64,000 bases of DNA from Streptomyces formicae (GCF_002556545.1 NZ_CP022685.1:4256001-4320000), one strand, 5' to 3'. Shown: positions 7,632-16,328, counted from the first letter of the stretch. The notes: generated by a model not told the origin, from the sequence alone. A program made the numbers and translations.

Positions 7632-8732
7632 ATGTCCGACTTTGTACCCGGACTTGAAGGAGTCGTCGCGTTCGAGACGGAGATCGCCGAACCGGACAAG
7701 GAGGGCGGCGCCCTTCGCTACCGGGGCGTCGACATCGAGGACCTGGTCGGCCACGTCTCCTTCGGGAACGTATGGGGCCTGCTCGTCGACGGCGCCTTCA
7801 ACCCCGGCCTGCCGCCCGCCGAGCCCTTCCCGATCCCGGTGCACTCCGGCGACATCCGCGTCGACGTCCAGTCCGCGCTCGCGATGCTCGCCCCCGTGTG
7901 GGGCCTGCGTCCGCTGCTCGACATCAGCGAGCAGCAGGCCCGTGACGACCTGGCCCGCGCCGCCGTCATGGCCCTCTCCTACGTCGCCCAGTCCGCGCGC
8001 GGCCAGGGCCTGCCGATGGTCCCGCAGCGGGAGATCGACAAGGCCGACACGGTCGTCGAGCGCTTCATGAAGCGCTGGCGCGGGGAGCCCGACCCCAAGC
8101 ACGTCCAGGCCGTCGACGCGTACTGGACCTCGGCCGCCGAGCACGGCATGAACGCCTCCACGTTCACGGCGCGCGTCATCGCCTCCACGGGGGCCGATGT
8201 CGCGGCGTCGCTGAGCGGGGCCGTGGGCGCGATGTCCGGACCGCTGCACGGCGGTGCCCCGTCGCGGGTCCTCGGCATGATCGAGGAGATCGAGCGCACG
8301 GGGGACGCGGTCGCGTACGTGAAGCAGGCCCTGGACAAGGGCGAGCGCCTCATGGGCTTCGGGCACCGCGTCTACCGTGCCGAGGACCCTCGCGCACGGG
8401 TCCTGCGCCGCACCGCCCGCGAGCTGGGCGCGCCCCGCTTCGAGGTCGCGGAGGCGCTGGAGAAGGCGGCCCTTGACGAGCTGCACGCCCGCCGTCCCGA
8501 CCGCGTCCTCGCCACCAACGTGGAGTTCTGGGCGGCGATCGTCCTCGACTTCGCCGAGGTGCCCGCGCACATGTTCACGTCGATGTTCACGTGCGCGCGG
8601 ACCGCGGGCTGGTCGGCACACATCCTGGAACAGAAGCGGACGGGCCGCCTGGTCCGCCCCTCGGCCCGGTACATGGGCCCCTCGTCGCGGGGGCCGCAGG
8701 CGATCGAGGGGTACGACGAGATCGCGCGCTGA
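7632..8732 (+). CDS. Citrate synthase-type enzyme (CitA-like, citrate synthase 2)
   Basis: This 366-residue enzyme condenses acetyl-CoA (or propionyl-CoA) with oxaloacetate. Active-site elements are present: His171 in AAEHGMNAS, His206 in GPLHGGAP, His245 in GFGHRVYR, and an Asp near 306 in VLDFAEVP. The sequence is the short Gram-positive/actinobacterial type rather than the long hexameric NADH-regulated type. A second citrate synthase normally coexists in Streptomyces, so this one may be citrate synthase 2 or a methylcitrate synthase; the two cannot be told apart here. A strong terminator hairpin lies about 150 bp downstream. Confidence 0.9.
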   Translation: MSDFVPGLEGVVAFETEIAEPDKEGGALRYRGVDIEDLVGHVSFGNVWGLLVDGAFNPGLPPAEPFPIPVHSGDIRVDVQSALAMLAPVWGLRPLLDISEQQARDDLARAAVMALSYVAQSARGQGLPMVPQREIDKADTVVERFMKRWRGEPDPKHVQAVDAYWTSAAEHGMNASTFTARVIASTGADVAASLSGAVGAMSGPLHGGAPSRVLGMIEEIERTGDAVAYVKQALDKGERLMGFGHRVYRAEDPRARVLRRTARELGAPRFEVAEALEKAALDELHARRPDRVLATNVEFWAAIVLDFAEVPAHMFTSMFTCARTAGWSAHILEQKRTGRLVRPSARYMGPSSRGPQAIEGYDEIAR

Positions 8733-8844
8733 GCTGTGCGGGGTGGGGCCGGGACGGGGGCACTCGCCCTCGGCCCCGCCCCGCCGACGCCTCACCCCAC
8801 CCACCCGCCCCCTCCAAGCCTGGCCCCACGCCACGGGCTGACAG

Positions 8845-8876
8845 AGGTCAGGTCAGCTCAGGTCAGCTCAGGTCAC
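8845..8876. repeat. Short tandem repeat GGTCAGCTCA
   Basis: The 10-mer GGTCAGCTCA occurs twice in a row (8851, 8861), flanked by partial copies AGGTCA and GGTCAC. Confidence 0.7.
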
Positions 8877-8882
8877 ACCGCT

Positions 8883-8922
8883 GAAGCGGCCCGGCCACTC
8901 CGAGGGGTGGCCGGGCCGCTTC
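8883..8922. terminator. Very strong bidirectional-type hairpin
   Basis: The stem pairs 8883-8898 with 8907-8922 without mismatch (GAAGCGGCCCGGCCAC and its complement) and continues through a G-U and a C-G pair to a 4-base loop. It sits between the convergent citrate synthase and XRE genes and can serve both. Confidence 0.85.
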
Positions 8923-8948
8923 TGTGCTCACGGGGCAACGTGCTGGCC

Positions 8949-9722
8949 CTACTCAGGGGGTCGGCTGTAGCGCTCCAGCGTCGCCTTGCGGGTCGACGGA
9001 TCCATGAGCAGCAGCTCCCACGGCCCGGTGTTCACATCGAACTCCTTCCCGAACCCGACCCACTTCCCGGCCATCCTGCGCCCGGTCGGCTCCACCAGGA
9101 GCTGGACGGCCCCGTGATACCGGGCTCCCTGGTAGTAGCCACCAGGAGCCGTCTGCTCCGTCCACGATCCGGTGACGACGGACTGGTCCACCGTCAGGTC
9201 GATGGAGAGCGGACTGTCCGGATTGCTGGACGCCCCGGGAAGACTCCGCACCGTGAGCCGGTTGCCGGACTGCACCAGCACGACGTAGTGCTTGCCCTCG
9301 TACGAACGGTCCCGGCCGGACGAGTAGTACTCGTACCTGGACAGCCAGACTCCCCCGTACTGCCCCTGAGCCTCGGTCACCGCATCGGTGCCGCCGGACG
9401 CTGCGGCCACGCCTTCCGGACCGGGTTCCAGGTCGTGTCCCCCAGCTCCGTCGTCGTGCACTCGCGCCATGACAGCCAGTGTGAACCCGAGCTCCTCGAT
9501 GGAGCGTCCTGTGACGCGCTCCAGGGCCCTCACGTACACGCCCCGGGGGGATCGGCTGACTCCGGCCTCCCAACGCTGCACCAGCCGCTTGCTGGCTTCG
9601 TTGGCCTCCCCCGTCTCCTCACCTGCCCGACGCAGGGCCCGGGCCAGATCTTCTTGGCTCATGCGCATGCCGATGCGGACGGCGCGCAGGGTGTCGTTCG
9701 GCTCCGTGTCCGTGGCTGTCAT
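8949..9722 (-). CDS. XRE-family regulator with a C-terminal beta-rich domain
   Basis: This 257-residue protein has an N-terminal helix-turn-helix of the Cro/CI type (about 10-65: RIGMRMSQEDLARALRRAGE ... LVQRWEAGVSRSPRGVYVRALERVTG). A linker of about 50 residues follows, then a 140-residue C-terminal domain rich in Trp/Tyr and beta-type sequence (YGGVWLSRYEYYSSGRDRSY, HGAVQLLVEPTGRRMAGKWVGF), resembling a lipocalin-like sensor domain. ATG at 9722 is chosen. It is divergent from the frameshifted small gene and kinase-like gene and is the likely regulator of that pair. The ligand is unknown. Confidence 0.8.
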   Translation of the reverse strand: MTATDTEPNDTLRAVRIGMRMSQEDLARALRRAGEETGEANEASKRLVQRWEAGVSRSPRGVYVRALERVTGRSIEELGFTLAVMARVHDDGAGGHDLEPGPEGVAAASGGTDAVTEAQGQYGGVWLSRYEYYSSGRDRSYEGKHYVVLVQSGNRLTVRSLPGASSNPDSPLSIDLTVDQSVVTGSWTEQTAPGGYYQGARYHGAVQLLVEPTGRRMAGKWVGFGKEFDVNTGPWELLLMDPSTRKATLERYSRPPE

Positions 9723-9871
9723 GTGATGCACGCTAGCCCCAATCACCCTTGAATGACACCGAGTTGACGCCCTTCAACCGACGTCGGTCGGACACCGGAC
9801 ATGACGTCGCGGTGACCCGGCAGACAGCGGAACCATCAGGCATGTTCCCCCCAACTGACGGAGGTACGGGC

Positions 9872-10253
9872 ATGACCACAGCAGTGGAGTACAGGACAGG
9901 CGCTTCACTCGTCGACGACGAGACGTTCGGGCGCTTCGTGCTCTTCCTGATCAACGACATGGGAGAGGACCCCCGGCATGCTCCCGGGATCGTGGACCAG
10001 GCGTTGGCCTACTTCGGCACGGTGGCCGTACACGACGGCCTGCCGCTCATGCCGTCCGACGCGGTGGACCGGGGCATCTACTGCGTCTACCTGCACACCA
10101 GGGACGCCGCAGCGCTCTTCGACCGCATCGCCGTCAGGTTCCTGCACCACAAGCCGCACCCCGAGAGGGGGCTTCGTCGTCGAGGACAAGTATTGGGCGC
10201 ACGTCGACGGCGGGGTCTCGCAGTGCGACTCCGACGACGGACGCCCCTACTAG
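9872..10253 (+). pseudogene. Frameshifted small gene, glycine-rich-domain-protein-like fragment
   Basis: A good RBS (GGAGGT) precedes ATG 9872. The first 98 or so residues read well (LVDDETFGRFVLFLINDMGE, HAPGIVDQALAYF, AVDRGIYCVYLHTRD, RFLHHKPHPER) and recall the N-terminal part of actinomycete glycine-rich-domain proteins. At a run of five Gs (10167-10171) the frame is lost. With one G fewer, translation continues as GFVVEDKYWAHVDGGVSQ to a TAG at 10251-10253, giving 126 residues. As read, the frame runs on through Arg-rich nonsense to 10351. It may be a true mutation, a sequencing error in a homopolymer, or slippage. The kinase gene follows 90 bp later. Confidence 0.65.
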
Positions 10254-10343
10254 GAGCTGCGCCGGGACCGGTCCTCGCGCCGAGGGCCGGTCTGCGGAGG
10301 TCTCCCGTTTCCCCGTCTCCCGATTTCCCCAGGAAGGACAGCA

Positions 10344-11270
10344 ATGGCTGACACCCTCACGGAGTTGCCGTCGGAGGTCGAGGCGGTCGTGCGGCCTAGG
10401 GCCATGAGGGTCGTTGCCGACCGGCGCGGCTCCATGGTGTGGGATGCCGAGTCGCCTCACGGCCGGGTAGCGGTGAAGGTCGGGTACGCCGTCGACGGGA
10501 AGCGCGGGTACACAGCTCTCGCCCCCGCTCGCGAGGCATCCGTTCTGCGCGCCCTGGGAAGGCCGCACATCGCCTACGGCACATGGGAGCGGGGCACGTT
10601 CAGCGTGCAGCCCTGGTACGACGGGGTGGCCCTCTGGCCTCTCTGGGAGTACCGGAGGAAGGGCCCCCAGGCGCCCATCGACTACGAAACCGCAGCTCAG
10701 TGCGCGGAAGCCCTCAACCGGCTCCACAGCGACGGCTGGGTCCATGGCGACATGCAACCCGCCCACCTGATCGCGGACGGCGGCATCGTCCACCTCATCG
10801 ACCTCGCGTTCGCACACGGCGGCTCGGTCAACTCCCGCTACGACTTCCCGTATCCGGGGTGCCTCGTCCATTACGAGGCACCCGAGATCTCCCGCGCCGT
10901 GCTGGCCACCGGCACGGCCACACCGTCCCCAGCGGCCGACGTGTACGCCCTGGGGGCGTCCCTGCTGATCTCTGCCACCGGCATCAGGCCGATGGAGTAC
11001 CCGGACCACGCGGAGCGCGAGGAACAACGGCAGGCCGTCGTCGACAACAAGCGACGCCCGTTCGACCTACCGGGGTCCTTCGGCGTCATGGTCGACCGGA
11101 TGCTGAGCTACGAGCCGTACGACCGCCCGGCTCTGTCGGAAGTGGTGGCGGAGTTCCGCGCAGCGACGAAAGGGGAGCCGAAGGGTAAGGCGCCCACCGG
11201 CGCGGACCCTGCCGCCTCACCTCCGGGGCGGCCGGTCGGCGTCGACCCGCGGGGCGGGGGTCGCGGGTGA
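10344..11270 (+). CDS. Stand-alone protein-kinase-like protein
   Basis: This 308-residue protein has an eukaryotic-type kinase fold with divergent motifs: Lys45 in VAVKVGYA, catalytic loop WVHGDMQPAHLI (His134, Asp136), and metal-binding Asp153 in HLIDLAFA (replacing DFG). The APE-like motif YEAPEI and DVYALGASLL (helix F) follow. There is no glycine-rich loop of standard form, no membrane segment and no sensor domain; the tail after residue 285 is Gly/Pro-rich. HGDxxPxH is shared with lanthionine-synthetase kinases and aminoglycoside phosphotransferases, so the substrate may be a small molecule, peptide or protein. RBS AGGAAGG. Context: XRE regulator and frameshifted small gene. Confidence 0.75.
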   Translation: MADTLTELPSEVEAVVRPRAMRVVADRRGSMVWDAESPHGRVAVKVGYAVDGKRGYTALAPAREASVLRALGRPHIAYGTWERGTFSVQPWYDGVALWPLWEYRRKGPQAPIDYETAAQCAEALNRLHSDGWVHGDMQPAHLIADGGIVHLIDLAFAHGGSVNSRYDFPYPGCLVHYEAPEISRAVLATGTATPSPAADVYALGASLLISATGIRPMEYPDHAEREEQRQAVVDNKRRPFDLPGSFGVMVDRMLSYEPYDRPALSEVVAEFRAATKGEPKGKAPTGADPAASPPGRPVGVDPRGGGRG

Positions 11271-11892
11271 AGGGCGGCGCGGCCGGTGCGGCCGAGGTGG
11301 GGTGTGGCGCAGCACGCGCGGTGGGGCCCACGCGCAACGTGGCGCAGCACGCGCGGTAGAGCCCACACGCAACGTGGAGCACCACGCACGGTAGAGCCCA
11401 CACGCAACGTGGCGCAGCACGCGCGGTAGAGCCCACACGCAACGTGGAGCACCACGCACGGTAGAGCCCACACGCAACGTGGCGCAGCACGCGCGGTGGG
11501 GCCCACTCGTGATGCGTGAACCAGTGCCCTCTGCTTGGTGTGGCGCGGCCCGCTCTGCTTCCCGACCGGAACTGACGCGCTCCGAGAGGCCGGGTGGCTC
11601 CAGCATCCTGTCGGCGCAGACCCGCCCGCCCCGGGCTGGCGCCCAGCAGCCGGTGGCGTGAAGGCACGACGGGAGGGGGCGGGCGGGTGGGAGGAGGCGC
11701 CTGCGGTGCGGGGCCGAGGGCGGGGGGTCAGAGGGCCGTGCCAGGTCCGGTGGGCGCGGGCTCGGGGGCCTTGCCGGTTCAGGGGGCTCAGAGGGTGGAC
11801 GAGCCGGGTGGGTGGATCGGGGTGAGGGGTCAGAGGGGACAGAGAGGTCAGCGGGCTCACAGGGATCACAGGGGCCAGAGGGGTCAGAGAGG
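11271..11892. other. Non-coding spacer rich in tandem repeats
   Basis: No believable gene on either strand. It contains the 35-bp minisatellite (11305-11514) and the start of a 9-bp degenerate repeat that runs into the TetR gene end. Antisense ORFs here are repeat translations. Confidence 0.65.
11305..11514. repeat. 35-bp minisatellite, six units in two alternating types
   Basis: Units start at 11305, 11340, 11375, 11410, 11445 and 11480 (exact 35-bp period). Type A has TGGCGCAGCACGCGCGGT, type B TGGAGCACCACGCACGGT; the order is A-A-B-A-B-A, so a 70-bp superunit has also duplicated. The period is not a multiple of three, arguing against a coding role. Confidence 0.9.
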
Positions 11893-11903
11893 TCACAGGG
11901 CCG
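11815..11903. repeat. Degenerate 9-bp tandem repeat
   Basis: Consecutive 9-mers such as CAGAGAGGT, CAGCGGGCT, CACAGGGAT, CACAGGGGC, CAGAGGGGT, CAGAGAGGT. The last unit overlaps the final codons of the TetR gene (stop at 11893). Confidence 0.7.
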
Positions 11904-12480
11904 AGTCCAGGAGTTTTGTCCACTGGGTCACCACCCTCTCCCTGCGCGCCCCGTCATCCGTCAGGAGGTTCGCGAGGCCCAGGCCCCGCGCCATGTCCAG
12001 GAAGCCCTGGATCGTTTCGCGGACGCCGGGGCGGGACTCGTCCGCGCCCAGGAGTTCCACCGCCATGCGGTGCGTCTCGCGGCCCACGCGGGATTCCAGT
12101 TCCGTGACGCGCGAGCCCAGTTGGGGTTCGTTGGACGCGGCCACCCACAGGTGGAGCGCGGCGCGGAAGAGGGGGCCCGTGTAGAGGTCGACGAGCGCGG
12201 CGACCACCGCAGCCCTGTCCTGCGCGGGCAGCTCCCGCAGCGCGGTGGAGCGCTGCTCGGCGACGTACTCCACGGCCGCCGTGAAGAGGTCCTCGCGCGT
12301 CGGGAAGTGGTGCTGGGCCGCGCCCCGCGAGACGCCCGCGCGCTCGGCGACCACGGAGACCGTCGAGCCCGTCCAGCCGTGCTCGGCGAGACAGGACACC
12401 GCGGCCTCCAGGAGCTTGAGGCGGGTGGCGCGGCTGCGGTCCTGCTTGGGCGCGCGGTCGGCGGCGGTCACAACGCCCAT
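11893..12480 (-). CDS. TetR-family repressor of the acyl-CoA/AtuA operon
   Basis: This 195-residue regulator has a TetR_N helix-turn-helix at about 20-65 (RLKLLEAAVSCLAEHGWTGSTVSVVAERAGVSRGAAQHHFPTREDL, read as separate blocks) and an all-helical ligand domain after it. It is the last gene of the seven-gene operon. ATG 12480 overlaps the enoyl-CoA hydratase gene by 13 bp; an in-frame GTG at 12471 would give the GTGA overlap seen elsewhere in the operon and may be the true start. TetR proteins in such operons typically sense an acyl-CoA. The palindrome at 20513 upstream of the operon is its candidate site. Confidence 0.87.
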   Translation of the reverse strand: MGVVTAADRAPKQDRSRATRLKLLEAAVSCLAEHGWTGSTVSVVAERAGVSRGAAQHHFPTREDLFTAAVEYVAEQRSTALRELPAQDRAAVVAALVDLYTGPLFRAALHLWVAASNEPQLGSRVTELESRVGRETHRMAVELLGADESRPGVRETIQGFLDMARGLGLANLLTDDGARRERVVTQWTKLLDSAL

Positions 12481-13202
12481 GGGCGCTCCCGTCGTTCGAG
12501 GAACGCCGCCATCCCCTCCCGGGCCTCGGCGGAGCCGAAGAGCCGCGCGGCCAGGGCGATGACGGCGTCCGAGTGGTCGTCGAATGCGTCGAGCACCCTA
12601 GCCGTGAGCAGCTTCTTCGTCTCGGCCAGGGCCACGGGGGCGCCCTCGCGCACCCCGTCGAGGAGGGCCTGGACCGTGCCGTCGGGTTCGGCCGCGTACG
12701 CCGTGACGAGGCCGATCCGCGCCGCCTCCGCGCCGTCGAACCGCTCCCCCGTGAGGAAGTAGCGGGACGCGGCGCCCGGGTCGAGGCGGGGCAGCAGCGG
12801 CATGGAGATCACGGCGGGCGCGACCCCGATGCGCACCTCCGTGAACGCGAAGGAGGACGCGGGGCCCGCGACCGCCATGTCGCAGGCGCCGAGGAGACCG
12901 AGCCCGCCCGCCCGCACGTGCCCGTCCACCCGGGCGATCACCGGCTTGGGCAGTGCGACGAGCTGTCGCAGCAGCGCCACGAAGGCCGCGGGGTCCGGCG
13001 GGTCCTTCAGGTCGGCGCCCGCGCAGAACGTCGTGCCGGTGTGGGTGAGCAGGACCGCGCGTACGCCGGGGTCCTCGCCCAGCGCGCCGAGCGCCTCCGC
13101 GAGGGCCCCCACCAGGTCCGCCGAGAGCGCGTTGCGCCGCTCGGGCAGGTCCAGGGTGAGCGTGGGGACGCCGCGCGCGGGTGAGGAGACGGACAGGCTC
13201 AT
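12468..13202 (-). CDS. Enoyl-CoA hydratase/isomerase family protein
   Basis: This 244-residue crotonase-fold protein has the oxyanion-hole segments FCAGADLKD (about 60-70) and HVRAGGLGLLGACDMAVAGP (about 95-115), and FTEVRIGVAPAVIS. The usual second catalytic Glu position is not clear, so either hydration or isomerisation of an enoyl-CoA is possible. In the LIU/ATU-type pathways a hydratase acts on the carboxylated 3-methylglutaconyl-type intermediate. It starts 20 bp after the acyl-CoA dehydrogenase stop and overlaps the TetR gene. Confidence 0.88.
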   Translation of the reverse strand: MSLSVSSPARGVPTLTLDLPERRNALSADLVGALAEALGALGEDPGVRAVLLTHTGTTFCAGADLKDPPDPAAFVALLRQLVALPKPVIARVDGHVRAGGLGLLGACDMAVAGPASSFAFTEVRIGVAPAVISMPLLPRLDPGAASRYFLTGERFDGAEAARIGLVTAYAAEPDGTVQALLDGVREGAPVALAETKKLLTARVLDAFDDHSDAVIALAARLFGSAEAREGMAAFLERRERPWAL

Positions 13203-13222
13203 GGGGGATCTCCTCAGGGGGA

Positions 13223-14425
13223 TCAGTAGGACTTGGGCAGGCCGAGCGTCTGGTGGGACACGTAGTTGAGGATCATCTCCCTGCTGACGGGCGCGATCCG
13301 GGCCACCCGCGCCGCCACGATGAGCGAGGCGAGCCCGAACTCCTTGGTGAGGCCGTTGCCGCCGAGCGTGTGCACGGCCTGGTCGACGGCCTTCACACAG
13401 GCGTCCGCCGCGGCGAGCTTGGCCATGTTGGCGGCCTCGCCCGCGCCGACGTCGTCCCCCGCGTCGTAGAGCCCGGCGGCCTTCTGCATCATCAGACGCG
13501 CCAGTTCGATCTCGATGTGGGACTGGGCGAGCGGGTGCGCGATGGCCTGGTGGGCGCCGATGGGGGCCTTCCAGACGGTGCGTTCCTTGGCGTACTCGGT
13601 GGCGCGGCGCAGCGCGTAGCGTGCCATGCCGAGGGAGAACGCGGCGGTCATGATCCGCTCGGGGTTCAGGCCCGCGAAGAGCTGGAGCAGGCCCGCGTCC
13701 TCGTCGCCGACGAGCGCCTCGGGGGGCAGCCGGACATCGTCGAGCGTCAGCTCGAACTGCTTCTCCGGGGCCTGGAGTTCCATCTCGATCCGCCGCCGCT
13801 GGAAGCCTTCGGCCTCGCGCGGGACGATGAACAGGCACGGCTTGAGGTTGCCGGTCCGCGCGTCGGACGTACGCCCGACGATGAGCGTGGCGTCGGCGAT
13901 GTCCACGCCGGAGACGAAGACCTTGCGGCCGGTCAGGAGCCAGTCGCCGGTGTCGGGGTCGCGGCGGGCCGTGGTGGTGATGCGGTGCGAGTTGGAGCCC
14001 GCGTCGGGCTCGGTGATGCCGAAGGCCATGGTGCGGGAGCCGTCGGCGAGCCCCGGCAGCCACTGCCGCTTCTGCTCCTCGGTGCCGAAGCGGGCGATGA
14101 CCGTGCCGCAGATCGCGGGCGAGACGACCATCATGAGGAGGGGAGCGCCGGACGCACCCAACTCCTCCAGGACGATGGAGAGTTCGGCGATTCCTCCGCC
14201 TCCCCCGCCGTACTCCTCGGGCAGGTTCACCCCCAGGTAGCCGAGCTTGGCGGCGTCCGCCCACAACTCGTCGGGGTGCCCCTCCTCCTGGACGACGCGG
14301 GTCATGTACGCGCGGCCGTACCGCTTGCCGAGAGCCGCGACGGCGGCGCGCAGGGCTTGGTGCTCCTCGGTTTCCAGGACCGTGCCGCGGCTGGTGTTTC
14401 GCGTGGCGCTGCGTGCGGTGCTCAT
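13223..14425 (-). CDS. Acyl-CoA dehydrogenase
   Basis: This 400-residue FAD enzyme follows the family order: N-terminal helical domain with YLGVNLPEEYGGGGGG, middle beta domain with MAFGITEPDAGSNSHRI and WLLTGRKVFVSGVDIAD, and a C-terminal helical domain with VDQAVHTLGGNGLTKEFGL. It would oxidise an acyl-CoA to the 2-enoyl-CoA, passing electrons to ETF. Its ATG overlaps the stop of the biotin carboxylase subunit as ATGA. The neighbourhood suggests a branched or terpenoid acyl-CoA rather than a straight-chain fatty acid. Confidence 0.92.
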   Translation of the reverse strand: MSTARSATRNTSRGTVLETEEHQALRAAVAALGKRYGRAYMTRVVQEEGHPDELWADAAKLGYLGVNLPEEYGGGGGGIAELSIVLEELGASGAPLLMMVVSPAICGTVIARFGTEEQKRQWLPGLADGSRTMAFGITEPDAGSNSHRITTTARRDPDTGDWLLTGRKVFVSGVDIADATLIVGRTSDARTGNLKPCLFIVPREAEGFQRRRIEMELQAPEKQFELTLDDVRLPPEALVGDEDAGLLQLFAGLNPERIMTAAFSLGMARYALRRATEYAKERTVWKAPIGAHQAIAHPLAQSHIEIELARLMMQKAAGLYDAGDDVGAGEAANMAKLAAADACVKAVDQAVHTLGGNGLTKEFGLASLIVAARVARIAPVSREMILNYVSHQTLGLPKSY

Positions 14426-16299
14426 ACGGACTCTTCCTCCTGTACGACGGCGAGCAGCGCGCCGACCTCGACCTGATGGCCGGGGGCGGCGTGCAGGGCG
14501 GTGAGCGTTCCGGAGGCGGGAGCGGAGACGCGGTGCTCCATCTTCATGGCCTCCAGCCAGACGAGGGGCTGCCCGGCGGTGACCCGCGCCCCTTCGGTGA
14601 GCCCTTCGGCGACGCGGACGACGGTGCCGGGCATCGGGGCGAGCAGCGATCCTGGCTCGCGGCGGGCGGTCGGCTCGGGGAGCAGCGGCAGCGCGGTGAG
14701 GACGGTGACGCCTCGGGGCGTGCCGACGTGGACGCGGTCGTCACCGCCCTCGCCGTACCGCGCGATCTCGAACTCCCGTCGTACGCCGTCGACTTCGAGC
14801 ACGACGCGAGCCGATGTCGCGACGAGGACCCGCACCCCTTCGGCGGTCAGGCCGTCCCGCGTGTGGTCGTAGCGGACCTCGTGCTCGGTGCCGTCGGGCT
14901 CGCTGCGGTAGCGCTTGACGCTGCCCTGTGAGCGGAGGTTGCGCCAGCCGCCGAACCGGGAACGGCCGTGCGCGTCCGCGAGGGCGGCGGCCAGGGGCGC
15001 GTGCGGGTCGGGGGCGGCGGCCGCGAGGTCGGCGAGGTGCCGGTCGTAGAAGCCGGTGTCCATGCGGGCGCCGGTGAACTCGGGGTGCCGCAGGGAGCGT
15101 ACGAGCAGGTCGCGATTTGTCACCGGACCGTGCACCGCCGCCCGTTCCAGCGCCCCGGCGAGCTTGCGCACGGCCTCGGCGCGGGTGGGGGCGTGCGCGA
15201 CGGCCTTGGCGAGCATGGCGTCGTAGTGCACGCCGATGCTGTCACCCGCCGCGTACCCGGTGTCCAGGCGCACCCCGGGCACGGTCAGGCGGTGCAGCGT
15301 TCCGGTCTGCGGGGCCCAGTCCGCCGCCGGATCCTCGGCGTAGAGACGGGCCTCGACGGCGTGCCCGCGCGCGACGGGCGGCTCCGCCGCGAGCGGGTGC
15401 CCCTCGGCGATCCGGATCTGCGCCGCCACCAGGTCGATTCCGAACACCGCCTCGGTGACGGGGTGTTCGACCTGGAGCCGGGTGTTCATCTCCAGGAAGT
15501 GCGCCCGGCCTTCCGCGACGAGGAACTCCACCGTGCCCGCGCCCCGGTACTCCGTGACGCGCGCGGCCCGCACGGCCTGCGCGTGCAGTTCCTCGACGAG
15601 CTCCGGGGGCAGTCCGGGCGCCGGGGATTCCTCGATGACCTTCTGGTGGCGGCGCTGGAGCGTGCAGTCGCGGGTGCCGAGCGGCCACACCGTGCCGTGC
15701 GCGTCGGCCATGATCTGCACCTCTATGTGCCGCCCGCCCTCGACGAACGGCTCGACGAAGACCTCACCGTCCCCGAAGGCGCTGACCGCCTCGGCGCGCG
15801 CGGCCGCCAACTCGCCTTCCAGAGCAGACAGTTCTCGCACGACACGCATGCCGCGTCCGCCGCCACCGGACGCCGCCTTCACCAGGACGGGCAGGTCGCC
15901 CTCGGTGACGTCCTTGAGCGGCTCGATGCCCATCAGTTCCTTGGCGCGCGTCTTGGACGCCATGGCCTCGATCGCCTCGGGCGGCGGGCCGATCCAGACC
16001 AGGCCCGCGTCGATGACGGCGCGCGCGAAGTCGGCGTTCTCGGAGAGGAAGCCGTAGCCGGGGTGGACGGCGTCCGCGCCGGCCGCCTGCGCGGCCTTCA
16101 CGATCAGCTCGCCGCGCAGGTACGTGTCGGCGGGCGCGGCCCCCGGCAGCCGTACCGCCGCATCGGCCTCGCGTACGTGCAGGGCGTCCGCGTCCGCGTC
16201 GGAGTACACGGCGACCGTGCCGATGCCCAGCTCCCGGCAGGTGCGGAAGACGCGGCAGGCGATCTCGCCCCGGTTGGCGACCAACAGGGAGGCAATCAT
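14422..16299 (-). CDS. Acyl-CoA carboxylase alpha subunit (biotin carboxylase + biotin carrier)
   Basis: This 625-residue subunit starts with SLLVANRGEIACRVFRTC (biotin carboxylase N-domain), has the ATP-grasp glycine loop KAASGGGGRGMRVV, the segment FLEMNTRLQVEHPVTE, and ends with a biotinyl domain carrying the attachment Lys586 in LEAMKMEH. It carboxylates biotin with ATP and bicarbonate. ATG 16299 has GAGGAA about 8 bases upstream; ATG 16320 (MTCEELP) is an alternative. It follows the beta subunit by about 30 bp. The acyl substrate (methylcrotonyl, geranyl or other) is set by the beta subunit and not evident here. Confidence 0.93.
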   Translation of the reverse strand: MIASLLVANRGEIACRVFRTCRELGIGTVAVYSDADADALHVREADAAVRLPGAAPADTYLRGELIVKAAQAAGADAVHPGYGFLSENADFARAVIDAGLVWIGPPPEAIEAMASKTRAKELMGIEPLKDVTEGDLPVLVKAASGGGGRGMRVVRELSALEGELAAARAEAVSAFGDGEVFVEPFVEGGRHIEVQIMADAHGTVWPLGTRDCTLQRRHQKVIEESPAPGLPPELVEELHAQAVRAARVTEYRGAGTVEFLVAEGRAHFLEMNTRLQVEHPVTEAVFGIDLVAAQIRIAEGHPLAAEPPVARGHAVEARLYAEDPAADWAPQTGTLHRLTVPGVRLDTGYAAGDSIGVHYDAMLAKAVAHAPTRAEAVRKLAGALERAAVHGPVTNRDLLVRSLRHPEFTGARMDTGFYDRHLADLAAAAPDPHAPLAAALADAHGRSRFGGWRNLRSQGSVKRYRSEPDGTEHEVRYDHTRDGLTAEGVRVLVATSARVVLEVDGVRREFEIARYGEGGDDRVHVGTPRGVTVLTALPLLPEPTARREPGSLLAPMPGTVVRVAEGLTEGARVTAGQPLVWLEAMKMEHRVSAPASGTLTALHAAPGHQVEVGALLAVVQEEESV

Positions 16300-16328
16300 G
16301 GGCAGTTCCTCACAAGTCATGGGAGCCC

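Noticed and set aside
11270..11900. CRISPR array suggested by regular short repeats
   Set aside because: The 35-bp units are contiguous with no unique spacers, and no cas genes are present.
11108..11923. Minus-strand ORFs with repeated RVGSTARAAPRC-type text
   Set aside because: They are translations of a 35-bp minisatellite whose period is not a multiple of three, with no RBS or domain.
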